Below the pieces are notes generated by a model. The model saw only the letters and a list, made by a program, of their open reading frames with translations. It did no database searches and was not told the DNA's origin. DNA of 64,000 nucleotides from UBA935 sp031556725 (GTDB taxonomy: Bacteria > Bacillota > Clostridia > Lachnospirales > Lachnospiraceae), in the NCBI GenBank assembly GCA_031556725.1, contig JAVBSL010000020.1, forward strand, positions 49,609-113,608. The letters run 5' to 3'. The position numbers and the translations under genes are program-made. This document shows positions 49,329 to 59,066 of the stretch, piece by piece (the first letter of the stretch is position 1; every line of letters starts with the position of its first letter).

Positions 49329-50202
49329 GGTAGCATTGTTGCAGTTGACCGGGGGACCGGATCAGACAGAAAACAGGATAAAGGGAATAGAGTATTGTAA
49401 AAAAGCCAAAGCCATGGGTGCAGATTTAGCCCTGTTCCCGGAAATGTGGAATATCGGTTATACCTTCGCAGAAGATATAAAAGAGTGGAAAAACAGTGCC
49501 ATTGATACGGACAGTGAATTTGTAAAGGCTTATCAAAAGCTGGCGAAAGAATTGGATATGGCCATTGCCATTACCTATCTTGAAAAATATGAACCGCTGC
49601 CTCGGAATACGGTGACGGTTATTGACCGATTTGGCAATTGTATCTTAACATATGCCAAGGTACATACCTGTGATTTCGGGGAGGAAAAGAACTTAACACC
49701 GGGAGATGATTTTTATGTAGCGGATTTAAATACCGCTAAGGGAAATGTAAAAATCGGATTAATGATTTGCTATGACCGTGAATTTCCGGAAAGTGCCAGA
49801 ATTTTGATGCTAAAAGGAGCTGAGATTATTTTAGTGCCTAATGCCTGCCCCATGGAAATAAACCGCCTGACCCAACTTCGGGCAAGGGCATTTGAAAACA
49901 TGCTGGGAATCGCAACCACTAATTATGCTTTCGGACAGCCCGATTGCAACGGGCATTCCTCAGCCTATGACGGAATTGCTTACGGAGAAATACGTCCCGG
50001 GGATATCGAGTCCCGAGATACCATGATTATTGAAGCGGGAGAAGCGGAAGGAATTTATCTTGCCGCCTTTCCAATAACCAAGATTCGGGATTACCGCAGC
50101 AGAGAGGTTCACGGCAATGCATACCGGCGACCATCCAAGTACCATTTACTGACTTCAGAGCAGATTGAGGCGCCTTTTATCAGAGACGATTACAGAAAGT
50201 GA
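49321..50202 (+). CDS. Carbon-nitrogen hydrolase (nitrilase superfamily)
   Basis: A 293-aa amidase-type enzyme with the Glu-Lys-Cys triad: Glu in LALFPEMWN, Lys in TYAKVHTCDF and Cys in MICYDREFPES. It hydrolyses a C-N bond in an amide, carbamoyl or nitrile; the branch looks like carbamoylputrescine-amidase/omega-amidase relatives, but the substrate is open. GTG start after AAGGGAGGAGCAGAAG, overlapping the kinase gene by 8 nt. Convergent with the ger operon. Confidence 0.86.
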   Translation: MFKVALLQLTGGPDQTENRIKGIEYCKKAKAMGADLALFPEMWNIGYTFAEDIKEWKNSAIDTDSEFVKAYQKLAKELDMAIAITYLEKYEPLPRNTVTVIDRFGNCILTYAKVHTCDFGEEKNLTPGDDFYVADLNTAKGNVKIGLMICYDREFPESARILMLKGAEIILVPNACPMEINRLTQLRARAFENMLGIATTNYAFGQPDCNGHSSAYDGIAYGEIRPGDIESRDTMIIEAGEAEGIYLAAFPITKIRDYRSREVHGNAYRRPSKYHLLTSEQIEAPFIRDDYRK

Positions 50203-50216
50203 ACGACTTATTTGGC

Positions 50217-51284
50217 TTATTCCAGCGAGAAATCAACCCGGACTTCCATGTGTAAGTCTTTTAAGAACTGTTCGGGATTTTCCTGATACCGGAACCAGAT
50301 ATCCCGATGCTTGTAGCTGCTTTTTTCATATAAGTTCAGGAAGTCCACCTGTTCCTCCGTTAAAATCGGTATTATTGATTTTTCCAGCTTTTTTTTAATG
50401 AACAAATTAAGCTGATTGGCAGGCTTGGGGTCTTCCGACCGGGTTGCCGGGATGGCCTGACAGGTACCCCTAAGGGTGAGCACTATAAATGGCTTGTTCT
50501 GAACGATGCTGTATTTTGATGTTGCCTGAATGGTATTTAACTGCATAACCGTTTGATCCGGCAGATGGAACAGATAATCACTGCCTTCGCCCAGCATAAT
50601 ATGCAGCAGTACATTTTCCTCCCGAGTTAACAGATGAACGGTTTGATTGTTCTGAAAGAGAGCACTTCCGTCCAGATAAATAGTATCATCATTCCGCGCC
50701 AGAACCGGAACGGCGATGGTATTGCGGCTTCCCTGGGCAGTAATTAAGTGTCCGATAGTAACATTCCTGGTATCATCATGCTTATTATTCTTATTTAATT
50801 TCTGCAGATAGTCACCGATACTCCCATCCAGGACATTTTCCATGGCCATCAGATCTCCCACATCAGAGGAACAAAAGAATACAAGTACATTATGGGATAA
50901 TTCGTAATTATCGTTAAGAAAGGAAAGCATGGCGCTCATCTGTTCGGGTTTTTCAGTAATAGAGGGGTCAAAGACAATTGCCTGCAAATGCCGTAAGTCC
51001 AGACGATTTTTAGAATTAATATTATATTTTTCAATAATTTCCGGAAAGGAAGCCCCCTGAAATGTCCGGATGAAATGATCATTTTCACTGTCAGCGGACT
51101 GACCGGTTATGGCATCCAGATTAGGCAGGGCAAAGGTAATCTCATAGTCTTTATCATAAGAAATACCCAGAGCCATCACAAAATCCCGCTCCTGGATCTC
51201 CACCATATCGGCGCAGCCGGTCAGAAACGGTGTAAAAGTCATAATTGATAGTAAAATAAGCAGTGATAAAAACCTTTTGGTCAC
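50217..51284 (-). CDS. gerC: Spore germination protein GerC (GerAC-type lipoprotein)
   Basis: A 355-aa lipoprotein subunit of a germinant receptor in the spore inner membrane. The signal VTKRFLSLLILLS...FLTGC has a lipobox; the domain DMVEIQERDFVMALGISYD and the C-terminal part ending KDLHMEVRVDF are typical of GerAC. I chose GTG at 51284, which overlaps the gerB stop (GTGA), with AAGGAA before it; a much longer frame upstream runs into gerB. Last gene of the gerA-gerB-gerC operon. Confidence 0.9.
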   Translation of the reverse strand: MTKRFLSLLILLSIMTFTPFLTGCADMVEIQERDFVMALGISYDKDYEITFALPNLDAITGQSADSENDHFIRTFQGASFPEIIEKYNINSKNRLDLRHLQAIVFDPSITEKPEQMSAMLSFLNDNYELSHNVLVFFCSSDVGDLMAMENVLDGSIGDYLQKLNKNNKHDDTRNVTIGHLITAQGSRNTIAVPVLARNDDTIYLDGSALFQNNQTVHLLTREENVLLHIMLGEGSDYLFHLPDQTVMQLNTIQATSKYSIVQNKPFIVLTLRGTCQAIPATRSEDPKPANQLNLFIKKKLEKSIIPILTEEQVDFLNLYEKSSYKHRDIWFRYQENPEQFLKDLHMEVRVDFSLE

Positions 51285-52396
51285 GATGCTGTTCCTTTCT
51301 TTTTTTTGACGGAAGAAATCAGAATGAGAAATATCGGTAACAGGATGGATTGCGGAAAACCGATAAAAGCCAAATATTTGCCGTAGTAAGTGTACAGGGT
51401 TTCCAGGGGCAGGGGTTTCATGGTGCAGAGAAACAAAATCACAGTATAAAACCAAAGGATATACTTTTGTCTACGGCAGCGAATCATGGACTTGGTGATA
51501 AAACAAAGATAATAAATCATGGTACTGAGGATGGTGAAAATACCGCACATCCAAAGGGCCAGCATAATGGCATCCTGCCGATGAACAAAGCCGCCGGGGA
51601 TTTCGATCATCTGCATAACCGAGATGGTGGACCAGATTTTCCGGGTGGTTCCATATGGACCAAGCAGCCCCACCACAACCAGAAAAATAAGCAGATTAAA
51701 AATCCCGCAGGTCAGGATCGCCGTAATCACCTTTCTCCTCTTAACGCTTTTATCTTCCCGGTCGCTGACCGAAGGAGCAGTAAATAACAGCATTTCTAAA
51801 GCCGAGTAGGTCAGCAATATGAAGTATCCGGTTTTAAAAAGAGGGACTGCGCCGGTGGTCGCAAGAGGAGTAAGATTGGTGGGATTAATCTTATAAATAC
51901 CCAGTGCAAACAGTAAAAAAAGCGGAACCAGGATGATAAAGTACAATAATTCAACCAGTCTGGCCCTTACTTCAAATTGTTTGGCCCCATAATAAATAGA
52001 TACCAAAAATAAAAACAGCAAAATAATCTTATGATTGGTGTTAGGTAAAATCGTTTCGTGGATAATATTAGTAAATAAGGTTAAAAGAAAAACACAGCTA
52101 AAGAAAAATTTGATCACATAGCAGGAACCCATTAAAAATGTCCCCACTTTTCCCAGTGATTCCTGACATTGCGACATATAGTCGGTGGTTAGCCGGTTGC
52201 TGAGAAACAGGAGTAATAATGCATAGGCAACCGCACCGGCAGTTCCCAGTACCAGTGCCAGAAGCCCATCCTTTCCGGCTCCTTGGATGGCCAGGTTGGG
52301 AATCAGCAGAATCGAAACGCTGAGGATATCAAATACTAATATTTTCTTTAACTGATCGGTTGATATTTTAGAATTGTTGGTAAACGTTTTTCTCAC
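51281..52396 (-). CDS. gerB: Spore germination permease GerB (GerAB-type)
   Basis: A 371-aa protein with ten membrane helices of the APC-like endospore germination permease family, thought to bind small germinants such as amino acids. Starts TNNSKISTDQLKKILVFDIL, family-like, with helices such as LIPNLAIQGAGKDGLLALVLG. The GTG start at 52396 lies 4 nt after gerA and has only a weak ribosome site, so translation is likely coupled. It overlaps gerC by 4 nt. Confidence 0.9.
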   Translation of the reverse strand: MRKTFTNNSKISTDQLKKILVFDILSVSILLIPNLAIQGAGKDGLLALVLGTAGAVAYALLLLFLSNRLTTDYMSQCQESLGKVGTFLMGSCYVIKFFFSCVFLLTLFTNIIHETILPNTNHKIILLFLFLVSIYYGAKQFEVRARLVELLYFIILVPLFLLFALGIYKINPTNLTPLATTGAVPLFKTGYFILLTYSALEMLLFTAPSVSDREDKSVKRRKVITAILTCGIFNLLIFLVVVGLLGPYGTTRKIWSTISVMQMIEIPGGFVHRQDAIMLALWMCGIFTILSTMIYYLCFITKSMIRCRRQKYILWFYTVILFLCTMKPLPLETLYTYYGKYLAFIGFPQSILLPIFLILISSVKKKKGTAS

Positions 52397-52400
52397 CTGC

Positions 52401-53903
52401 TTACTGTTTCATATTTTTCTTGTTATATCCGGATAATCGTCTTTTCTGGCTTTGCCGGGAATAAACGGGGCGAAGAATCAGCCGGAAGATGGGCGATTTA
52501 ATAATAGAATCTTCCCCTGACCGGTCTTCGGTCCGGGTTCTGGCAACATAAGGCGACAGATAAGGGGTTCCAAAGCTCTTTAAATCTGCCAGATGAATGA
52601 ACACCAGCATAATACCGATAATAAATCCATACAACCCTAAGAAAGCGCAGAGCAGCAGGAGGAGGTATTTGATTAAACGAAATGCCGAAGCAAAAGTCTC
52701 GTTGGGAATCGTAAAGGTTGCAATGGCAGTAAAAGAGACGACAATGACTGCCATGGGGCTGGCCAGGTTGGCACTGACAGCGGCGTCTCCGATAATCAAT
52801 CCGCCCACAATACCGATGGTATTTCCCATGGGACTGGGAAGACGGATGCCGGCCTCCAATAACAGCTCAAAGGAAAGCAGCATAATAATCACCTCGATCA
52901 AAATGGAAAAGGGTACTCCCTGCCGGGCAGCCGCGAAAGAAAGCGCTAAAGAGGTGGGAATCAGTTCCGGCTGATAATTGGTTACGGCAATATACAATCC
53001 CGGAAGGGTAAAGGATAAGAAAGCCGCAAGATATCTTAAGATGCGGATGAAGGAAACGATACCCCAGCGGCTGTAATAATCATCAGCAGCCTGAAAAAAA
53101 GTATTTGCGGTTGCCGGCAGGAGCAGAACCATGGGAGAGTTGTCCACCAATATGGCAATGCGCCCTTCCAGCAGGGCGGAAGCGGTTTTGTCCGGCCGTT
53201 CGGTAGATTGAAATTGCGGAAAAGGGGAGTACCAATTGGACTCAATCAACTGTTCCAGCATGCCCACATCAAAAATTCCATCAATGGAAAAGCTGTCAAT
53301 TCGGTTTTTCACATCTTTCAGAAGGCTTTCCTTAGCGATTCCATCCATGTAAACAATAGTAATATCTGTCCGGCTGCGGGTGCCCACCGTCAGCCCTTCC
53401 ATTTTCAAATGCGTATCTTTGATCCGCCGTCTGATCAGAACCTTATTAAAAGCGGCAACTTCGGTAAAACTGTCTTTAGAGCCCTTGACAGTAACCTCTG
53501 TTTCAGCAGAGTTAATCCCTCGGTTGGGAAAGGAGCGCAGGGAGATCATCAAGGCTTTAGGCGCACCATCTACCAACATAATCACATCACCGGACATGAT
53601 GGACTGGGTGACTTCATCAAAGGTTGAGAATTCTTTGATGTCACCGGTTTCCAGGGCATGTTCTTTAATGTATTCCAGATGATTTGTTAAAGGAAGATGG
53701 GTGATATCCAGCAGATTCTGGATAACATGTTCATTCAGTAACTGACGGTCGATCATGTTATCGGTATAAGTGATGTACACTTTGGTTTGCAGACTTCCGC
53801 CTACAGTCAGGGTTCTTTTAACAATATCACCGCAGTTAAGAAAGAGCATTTCCAAGTATTCGATATTCTGTTTGATATCCGGGGTTAATAATTTGTTTTC
53901 CAT
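52401..53903 (-). CDS. gerA: Spore germination protein GerA (GerAA-type)
   Basis: A 500-aa receptor subunit: soluble N-terminal half (VKRTLTVGGSLQTKVYITYTDNMID, SGDVIMLVDGAPKALMISLRSFPNRGI) and a membrane half with four to five helices. The conserved NRGIxxAETE-like NRGINSAETEVTVKGSKDSF and PNETFASAFRLIKYL are diagnostic for GerAA. With GerB and GerC it forms the complex that triggers germination. The first ATG (53903) has no visible ribosome site; GAATA and AATAATA just upstream resemble SigG boxes but sit very near the start. Confidence 0.92.
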   Translation of the reverse strand: MENKLLTPDIKQNIEYLEMLFLNCGDIVKRTLTVGGSLQTKVYITYTDNMIDRQLLNEHVIQNLLDITHLPLTNHLEYIKEHALETGDIKEFSTFDEVTQSIMSGDVIMLVDGAPKALMISLRSFPNRGINSAETEVTVKGSKDSFTEVAAFNKVLIRRRIKDTHLKMEGLTVGTRSRTDITIVYMDGIAKESLLKDVKNRIDSFSIDGIFDVGMLEQLIESNWYSPFPQFQSTERPDKTASALLEGRIAILVDNSPMVLLLPATANTFFQAADDYYSRWGIVSFIRILRYLAAFLSFTLPGLYIAVTNYQPELIPTSLALSFAAARQGVPFSILIEVIIMLLSFELLLEAGIRLPSPMGNTIGIVGGLIIGDAAVSANLASPMAVIVVSFTAIATFTIPNETFASAFRLIKYLLLLLCAFLGLYGFIIGIMLVFIHLADLKSFGTPYLSPYVARTRTEDRSGEDSIIKSPIFRLILRPVYSRQSQKRRLSGYNKKNMKQ

Positions 53904-53943
53904 ATTTTATATTATTGGTAACATCTGAAAAATTATTCAAAAC

Positions 53944-53972
53944 TGGACATAACAGATGGTCTGATATATAAT
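53944..53972 (+). promoter_or_regulatory. Promoter of the hybrid kinase gene
   Basis: TGGACA (53944-53949), 17 bp, TATAAT (53967-53972), then about 56 bp to the chosen ATG. It is near-consensus and faces away from gerA. Confidence 0.75.
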
Positions 53973-54028
53973 TTAGTCAATATCCACATTTGTTTAAATG
54001 TTTAAAACTTTCAGAAGAAGAGGGCAGA

Positions 54029-56989
54029 ATGAAAAAAGTGATTGTAATAGTTTTGACCTGTATATTATTTGTTTGCAATGCAATTCCGGCTGTGGCAGCC
54101 GCAGGTGAGGAAGACAAGACGCTGGATTTAATCATTTCCAGTGATGAATCCACAATATTTGATCGTATTTTATATTATGCATTGGACAGCATCGGTTATA
54201 ATATGACAATGGATGCGGCTCAAATGACCTATGCCAAACAGATGGCGGATAATGGTGATAAAGACGGAATGGCGTGTCATGTAGCCGGCCTGGAAGAGGA
54301 ATATCCGAATTTGGTCAGAGTGCCGGAGAACCTGGCAGAGATCCGGTTCGAAGCATTTGTCCGTGCTGAGGATACGACTGTCATTAAGAACTGGTCGGAT
54401 TTGTCGGGACTGACGGTAGGAACCGTACAGCCGAAAACATATACCATCCAACATTTGCCTGATGATATTGGAGGGCGCATTATCAGAGACAATTATCGAG
54501 AATTGGTTTTGGCACTTTTGGATGGAGAATGTGATGTTGTTATTGTTAATTTTGTTTCCGGAAATAGTCCCGTATTCCCTGAAAGCATTAAAAATGCAGC
54601 AACACTTGCGGTAGAACCGGTTTATTTATATCTGAACAAAAAATATGAATATCTGGAAGAAGCCATTGCGGAAAGTATTGTCCAATTGAAACAAAATGGT
54701 ACCTATGATAAAGTCCTGAATGAAGAAGAAAATATGAACGACTCAAAACAGATTCTTCATATTTCCTCTTATTTTCCGGAGGATGAATGGGATATTGGCA
54801 TTTATAACGGTATCGGTGAGGTTCTGGGAGATAACGCTGATATTTCATGCTATAATGTTCCGCTCTATACCAATCGCTATGCGACTGCTCAGGAACGGGC
54901 GAAAAATGCATATTCCGCTATCCGCACCATGTACCGTGAAGCCCCTCCTGACCTGATCATTGCATCAGACAATAATGCGCTGCAGTTTGTCTGTGACTAT
55001 TATAGTGTATTGTTCTATGGAATTCCCGTGGTCTTTACCGGAATCAACGGCACAGTGGAAGACTATCTGTGGGCCTTGAACGGAAATGATACAGGGGTGT
55101 ATGAAAATATTTCAGCAGATGAAACAGTGGAGTTGATTTTAAAAGTATATCCGGATACTCAGGGCATTTTAGTATTAAATGATTATGACCCCAGCGGAAT
55201 ACAGATTCGAAGGGAAATGCAGGAGCAGCTGGAAGTTTATCGGGACCGGGTGGAAATCTCCTATAGTGAGGACATTACATTATCGGAGATGATCACATAT
55301 GTGAATCAGCTTCCGCCAAATTATGCATTGCTGGTTGGACGTTACGTTCCAAGAGAAGCAAATTCCTATGTAACCAGAGGTGAAATCCTGGAAGCATTGT
55401 GCAAAGATATAAACATTCCGGTATTTTGCACCAGCATGATCGGCCAGGGGCAGCTTGGCGGCAAGCATGCTTCATCAAAGGCGCATGGAAGAGCAGCGGC
55501 GGAAATGGCGGTCAGGATATTAAATGGAGAAGCCGTGTCATCTATTGAACCCATTTGGGACGGTAAAATATTGAATGAATGGGTATTTGATGCCGAGATA
55601 GTTAACAAAGCGGGTTTTCCTACCAAACAATTTCCGTCGGACGCCCGTTGGGTAAATCAGAAGATATCCTTGCGGGAAAACAATCCTGAGGCCTATCGGA
55701 TGCAGGTTCTGATGCTTGTTTTTGCAAGTGCGGTTATTTTGATTCTTTTGTATTCCAGTATGGCCATGGCCTATAAAAACAAACGTCTGCGGATGACCCA
55801 AAGCAATTTGCGGATCGCAGAAAATGCCAGTGAAGCCAAAGGGGAGTTTTTGTCCCATATGAGCCATGAAATTCGGACACCGATGAATGCGATTATTGGT
55901 ATGATTCATTTGCTGAGAAATACTTCACTGACGGATGTACAAAAGGATTATCTGCATAAAACAGAATTTTCAGCCCAATCTTTATTGCACATTATTAATG
56001 ATATCCTTGATTTTTCTAAAATCGAATCGGGTAAGCTGGAACTGGAACACCGTCCCTTTCCGCTGCGGCAGGTAACAGACGGGTTGGAGCTGATTGTCAG
56101 GGATAATATTCAGGAAAAGAATCTAAACTATGAAGTGGATATCGAAAAAAACCGGGTTGCTTATTTTTGCGGTGATTCCCTCCGCCTGCATCAGGTACTT
56201 CTGAATTTGATCAGCAACGCCATTAAGTTCACCGAACCCGGCGGAACGATTCATTTATCCCTTCTGCAGGAAGAAATAAAAGGAAAAGAAGCCCGGCTGA
56301 AGTTTGCGGTCAGGGATACCGGTATCGGCATGACGCCGGAGCAGGTGCGAAAGCTGTTTCAACCATTTACACAGGCTGATGCCTCCGTTACAAGAGAACA
56401 TGGCGGAACGGGACTGGGGCTGGCGATCAGCAGAAACCTGGTACAGGCTATGGGCGGAAATCTTTCCTGCGAAAGTGAACACGGAAAAGGCAGCACCTTC
56501 CTTTTTACAGTATGTTTTGATATAGCCAATGAGGAAGATGTCATAGAACAGAAGCAGGAAGAAACAGCTGACTGTGAATGTAAGCAGGAAACCGGTCCCC
56601 TGCGGATTCTTGTAACAGAGGATAATGAGCTGAATCAAATGATTGCCCTGGAAATCCTGGGAACCAAAGGATATCAGATCGATGTGGCCGGAAACGGATT
56701 GGAAGCAATTGAAAAAATAAGGGAAAACTCTTATGATCTAATATTAATGGATATACAAATGCCCAGGATGGATGGTTTAACAGCCACCAGGAAAATCAGG
56801 CAGATGCCGGGATATGAAGAAATACCGATTATTGCCATGACCGCCAATGCGATGACGGAGGATTATGAGAAAAGTATGCAGGCAGGAATGAATGACCACC
56901 TTGCTAAGCCGGTGGACCCAATGAAACTGTTTGCATTAATTGAAAAATGGGGAATGATGGAGCAAAATGGAAAAGATGGAAATAGGTGA
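54029..56989 (+). CDS. Hybrid sensor histidine kinase with two solute-binding-like sensor regions
   Basis: A 986-aa membrane kinase. Signal peptide (MKKVIVIVLTCILFVCNA), a family-3-like solute-binding region (about 30-230: LSGLTVGTVQPKTY, LLDGECDVVIVNF), a second periplasmic-binding domain of ABC_sub_bind type (about 245-540: PPDLIIASDNNALQFV, GIPVVFTGINGTVE), membrane helix 557-580, HisKA with His613 in MSHEIRTPMNAI, ATPase domain (N-box NLISNAIKF, GGTGLGLAIS), and receiver with Asp908 in LILMDIQMPRMDG. The receiver is C-terminal, so an external phosphotransfer partner or output is needed. The ATG at 54029 follows AGAAGAGGGCAGA. It overlaps the helicase gene by 23 nt. Confidence 0.9.
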   Translation: MKKVIVIVLTCILFVCNAIPAVAAAGEEDKTLDLIISSDESTIFDRILYYALDSIGYNMTMDAAQMTYAKQMADNGDKDGMACHVAGLEEEYPNLVRVPENLAEIRFEAFVRAEDTTVIKNWSDLSGLTVGTVQPKTYTIQHLPDDIGGRIIRDNYRELVLALLDGECDVVIVNFVSGNSPVFPESIKNAATLAVEPVYLYLNKKYEYLEEAIAESIVQLKQNGTYDKVLNEEENMNDSKQILHISSYFPEDEWDIGIYNGIGEVLGDNADISCYNVPLYTNRYATAQERAKNAYSAIRTMYREAPPDLIIASDNNALQFVCDYYSVLFYGIPVVFTGINGTVEDYLWALNGNDTGVYENISADETVELILKVYPDTQGILVLNDYDPSGIQIRREMQEQLEVYRDRVEISYSEDITLSEMITYVNQLPPNYALLVGRYVPREANSYVTRGEILEALCKDINIPVFCTSMIGQGQLGGKHASSKAHGRAAAEMAVRILNGEAVSSIEPIWDGKILNEWVFDAEIVNKAGFPTKQFPSDARWVNQKISLRENNPEAYRMQVLMLVFASAVILILLYSSMAMAYKNKRLRMTQSNLRIAENASEAKGEFLSHMSHEIRTPMNAIIGMIHLLRNTSLTDVQKDYLHKTEFSAQSLLHIINDILDFSKIESGKLELEHRPFPLRQVTDGLELIVRDNIQEKNLNYEVDIEKNRVAYFCGDSLRLHQVLLNLISNAIKFTEPGGTIHLSLLQEEIKGKEARLKFAVRDTGIGMTPEQVRKLFQPFTQADASVTREHGGTGLGLAISRNLVQAMGGNLSCESEHGKGSTFLFTVCFDIANEEDVIEQKQEETADCECKQETGPLRILVTEDNELNQMIALEILGTKGYQIDVAGNGLEAIEKIRENSYDLILMDIQMPRMDGLTATRKIRQMPGYEEIPIIAMTANAMTEDYEKSMQAGMNDHLAKPVDPMKLFALIEKWGMMEQNGKDGNR

Positions 56990-58847
56990 AGTGAATCACT
57001 TGGAGGATATACTGAAGACTGCCCGTGGGCAGCTTCAGAAATCAGAAGAACGAAAGGTAAATAAACAACAGGAAATCTTAGAAGCCAAACGGGAGCAGCG
57101 GGAGAACTCAGCCAATCAGCTGGGGAATCTGTTTTCCAGCGAAGGGTTTGAAGAATTGGTGGAGCTTAGTCAGTATGCCAATCAGATTTCCATGCAGCTG
57201 GATGACTATGAAATGGAAGAACAGCGGATCAGCCGTTTGGAAAAGATCATCAAATCGCCGTATTTCGCCCGGATTGATTTTCAATTTGCCGGGGAAAGCA
57301 TTCCGGAACCTATCTATATCGGACGGTTTACCCTGACGGGAGACAAGGAATACGACATCAAAGTGTATGATTGGCGTTCCCCTGTTGCCAGTGTGTTTTA
57401 CCGCTATGGGATGGGAGCAGCAGAGTATAGCTCTCCGGCGGGAATCATAAAGGGTGATGTGAGTTTAAAAAGGCAATATGAAATCAAGAACAGCCGCCTG
57501 GAATATTATTTTGATTCGGAAATGGAAATCATGGACGAATTTCTGAAGCGGTTATTGGCGCAGAACGCGTCCCAGGCCATGCATGCCATCGTGGAAACCA
57601 TTCAGAAGGAACAGGACGTGGTAATCAGGGATACGAACTGTGACCTGATGATGGTACAGGGAGTCGCCGGCAGCGGAAAAACATCGGTTGCCCTTCATCG
57701 GGCGGCCTATTTGATGTATCAGGGGCTGACCGGAAAACTCCAGGCTGATAACATTTTGATTATCTCGCCCAATACCTTATTTGAACAGTATATCTCCAAC
57801 GTTTTGCCAGAGCTGGGTGAGGAAAATGTGGTATCCTATATATTCGAAGATATTATGGAGGACTATGTGAAATCAAAGCGGCTTCAATCCTACCGGGAGT
57901 TCCTGGAGTCAGCGGCGGAAAGCAGTAATCAAAGAGAGAATATGATAAATAGCTTTGAATATAAAACCTCTTTGGATTTTGTGGAAATCATGAAAATATT
58001 TGCCGCCCGCAATAAGTCCATAAAAAGCGGAAGAGAGCTTTATAACCAATTATTGAATAAATATGATGGTGATATCTTTGCATACACACGTGAAAACATG
58101 CGAAAAAAAGGTTTGCTTTATGAAGATGCGTTGTGCATTTGCTTCCTGCAGGTCCTGCGGACAGGACCAAGTGAAGAAAGTATGGCAATCAAACAGGTGA
58201 TTATTGACGAAGTGCAGGACTATACACCCCTTCATTTTGAGATACTGAAGATATTATATCCTCAGGCGGGTTATACGACCTTAGGAGATATCAACCAGGC
58301 CATCAGCCGTAAGGTAACAATGGACTTTTACGACCAGATCAGTAAAAATTTAAACAAATCAAAATCACAGTTGGTAACGATGAATAAAAGTTTTCGGTGC
58401 AGTCGTCAGATTTTGGAATTTTCGGCCGGCTTTCTGGATAATCCCACCAGCGTGGAAAGCTTTTGCCGGGACGGCGATCAACCGGAGACATATCGGGTGA
58501 AAACCACCTCTGAGCTGGATAATCTTATTATCAGAGAGGTGAAAATATGTCTGGAAAAAGGTCTTGATTCGGTGGCATTAATTTGCGAAAATCAAAAAGC
58601 AGCCATTGAACTGCATCAGCGGTTAAAAAAGCAACTGGCGGAGGAAGCGGAGGAAATAGAGATTTCCGTGGTCAGAGATGACGGGGAAGGAACCACATCA
58701 AAAGTATTTACCATTCCTCTGTATATGGCTAAGGGGCTGGAATTTGACGGGGTACTGGTAGTGAATGTTACCCACCGTCAGCACCTTTATATAGCATCAA
58801 CCAGAGCATTGCACCGGCTATCGGTTTTTACTATTACAAATAAATAA
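56967..58847 (+). CDS. helD: HelD-like superfamily I helicase/RNA polymerase recycling factor
   Basis: A 626-aa ATPase of the UvrD-like HelD group, which in Bacillus binds and releases stalled RNA polymerase. N-terminal coiled coil (LQKSEERKVNKQQEILEAKREQ) is followed by the beta-domain YDIKVYDWRSPVASVFYRY, Walker A GVAGSGKTSVALHR (about 230), Walker B IIDEVQDYTPLHF, motif III LGDINQAI, and YMAKGLEFDGV and YIASTRALHRL at the end. It is about 150 residues shorter than B. subtilis HelD. The ATG at 56967 (or 56976) lies inside the end of the kinase gene, so translation is coupled. Class assignment is good; symbol by similarity. Confidence 0.85.
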   Translation: MEKMEIGEVNHLEDILKTARGQLQKSEERKVNKQQEILEAKREQRENSANQLGNLFSSEGFEELVELSQYANQISMQLDDYEMEEQRISRLEKIIKSPYFARIDFQFAGESIPEPIYIGRFTLTGDKEYDIKVYDWRSPVASVFYRYGMGAAEYSSPAGIIKGDVSLKRQYEIKNSRLEYYFDSEMEIMDEFLKRLLAQNASQAMHAIVETIQKEQDVVIRDTNCDLMMVQGVAGSGKTSVALHRAAYLMYQGLTGKLQADNILIISPNTLFEQYISNVLPELGEENVVSYIFEDIMEDYVKSKRLQSYREFLESAAESSNQRENMINSFEYKTSLDFVEIMKIFAARNKSIKSGRELYNQLLNKYDGDIFAYTRENMRKKGLLYEDALCICFLQVLRTGPSEESMAIKQVIIDEVQDYTPLHFEILKILYPQAGYTTLGDINQAISRKVTMDFYDQISKNLNKSKSQLVTMNKSFRCSRQILEFSAGFLDNPTSVESFCRDGDQPETYRVKTTSELDNLIIREVKICLEKGLDSVALICENQKAAIELHQRLKKQLAEEAEEIEISVVRDDGEGTTSKVFTIPLYMAKGLEFDGVLVVNVTHRQHLYIASTRALHRLSVFTITNK

Positions 58848-58855
58848 CGGTTTAT

Positions 58856-58886
58856 AATCCGGGCTTTTTTACAGCTTGGATTTTTT
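58856..58886 (+). terminator. Intrinsic terminator after helD
   Basis: AATCCGGGC (58856-58864) pairs with GCTTGGATT (58874-58882), two G-T pairs, followed by TTTTTT. Confidence 0.75.
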
Positions 58887-58960
58887 ATATCAAAAAAAAG
58901 GAAAAATTGTACAAAAACAACAGCTATTTTTAACAAATGACAGTGAGAAAGTAATAATAC

Positions 58961-59022
58961 TGTAAAGATATTGTAAAGATAACTGAAAAAGTAGTTAATT
59001 TAAAAATCAGTTGGAGTATAAT
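58961..59022 (+). promoter_or_regulatory. ATP synthase operon promoter region with phased repeats
   Basis: TGTAAAGATA occurs at 58961-58970 and 58972-58981, 11 bp apart; a weaker third copy (CTGAAAAAGTA) follows at 58983. TATAAT at 59017-59022 is a good -10 with no clear -35. The phasing is that of an OmpR-type site, but no regulator is assigned. Confidence 0.5.
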
Positions 59023-59066
59023 CAGAGCAAGTCAATTAACAGGGAGTATAGAGGGGTTATACGAAT

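Noticed and set aside
51285..51455. N-terminal extension of gerC
   Set aside because: The extra residues come from reading gerB in another frame; the lipoprotein signal starts at GTG 51284.
53880..53935. SigG promoter for gerA
   Set aside because: GAATA and AATAATA occur with 17-bp spacing, but the start site would fall next to the ATG and leave no ribosome site, so I do not list it.
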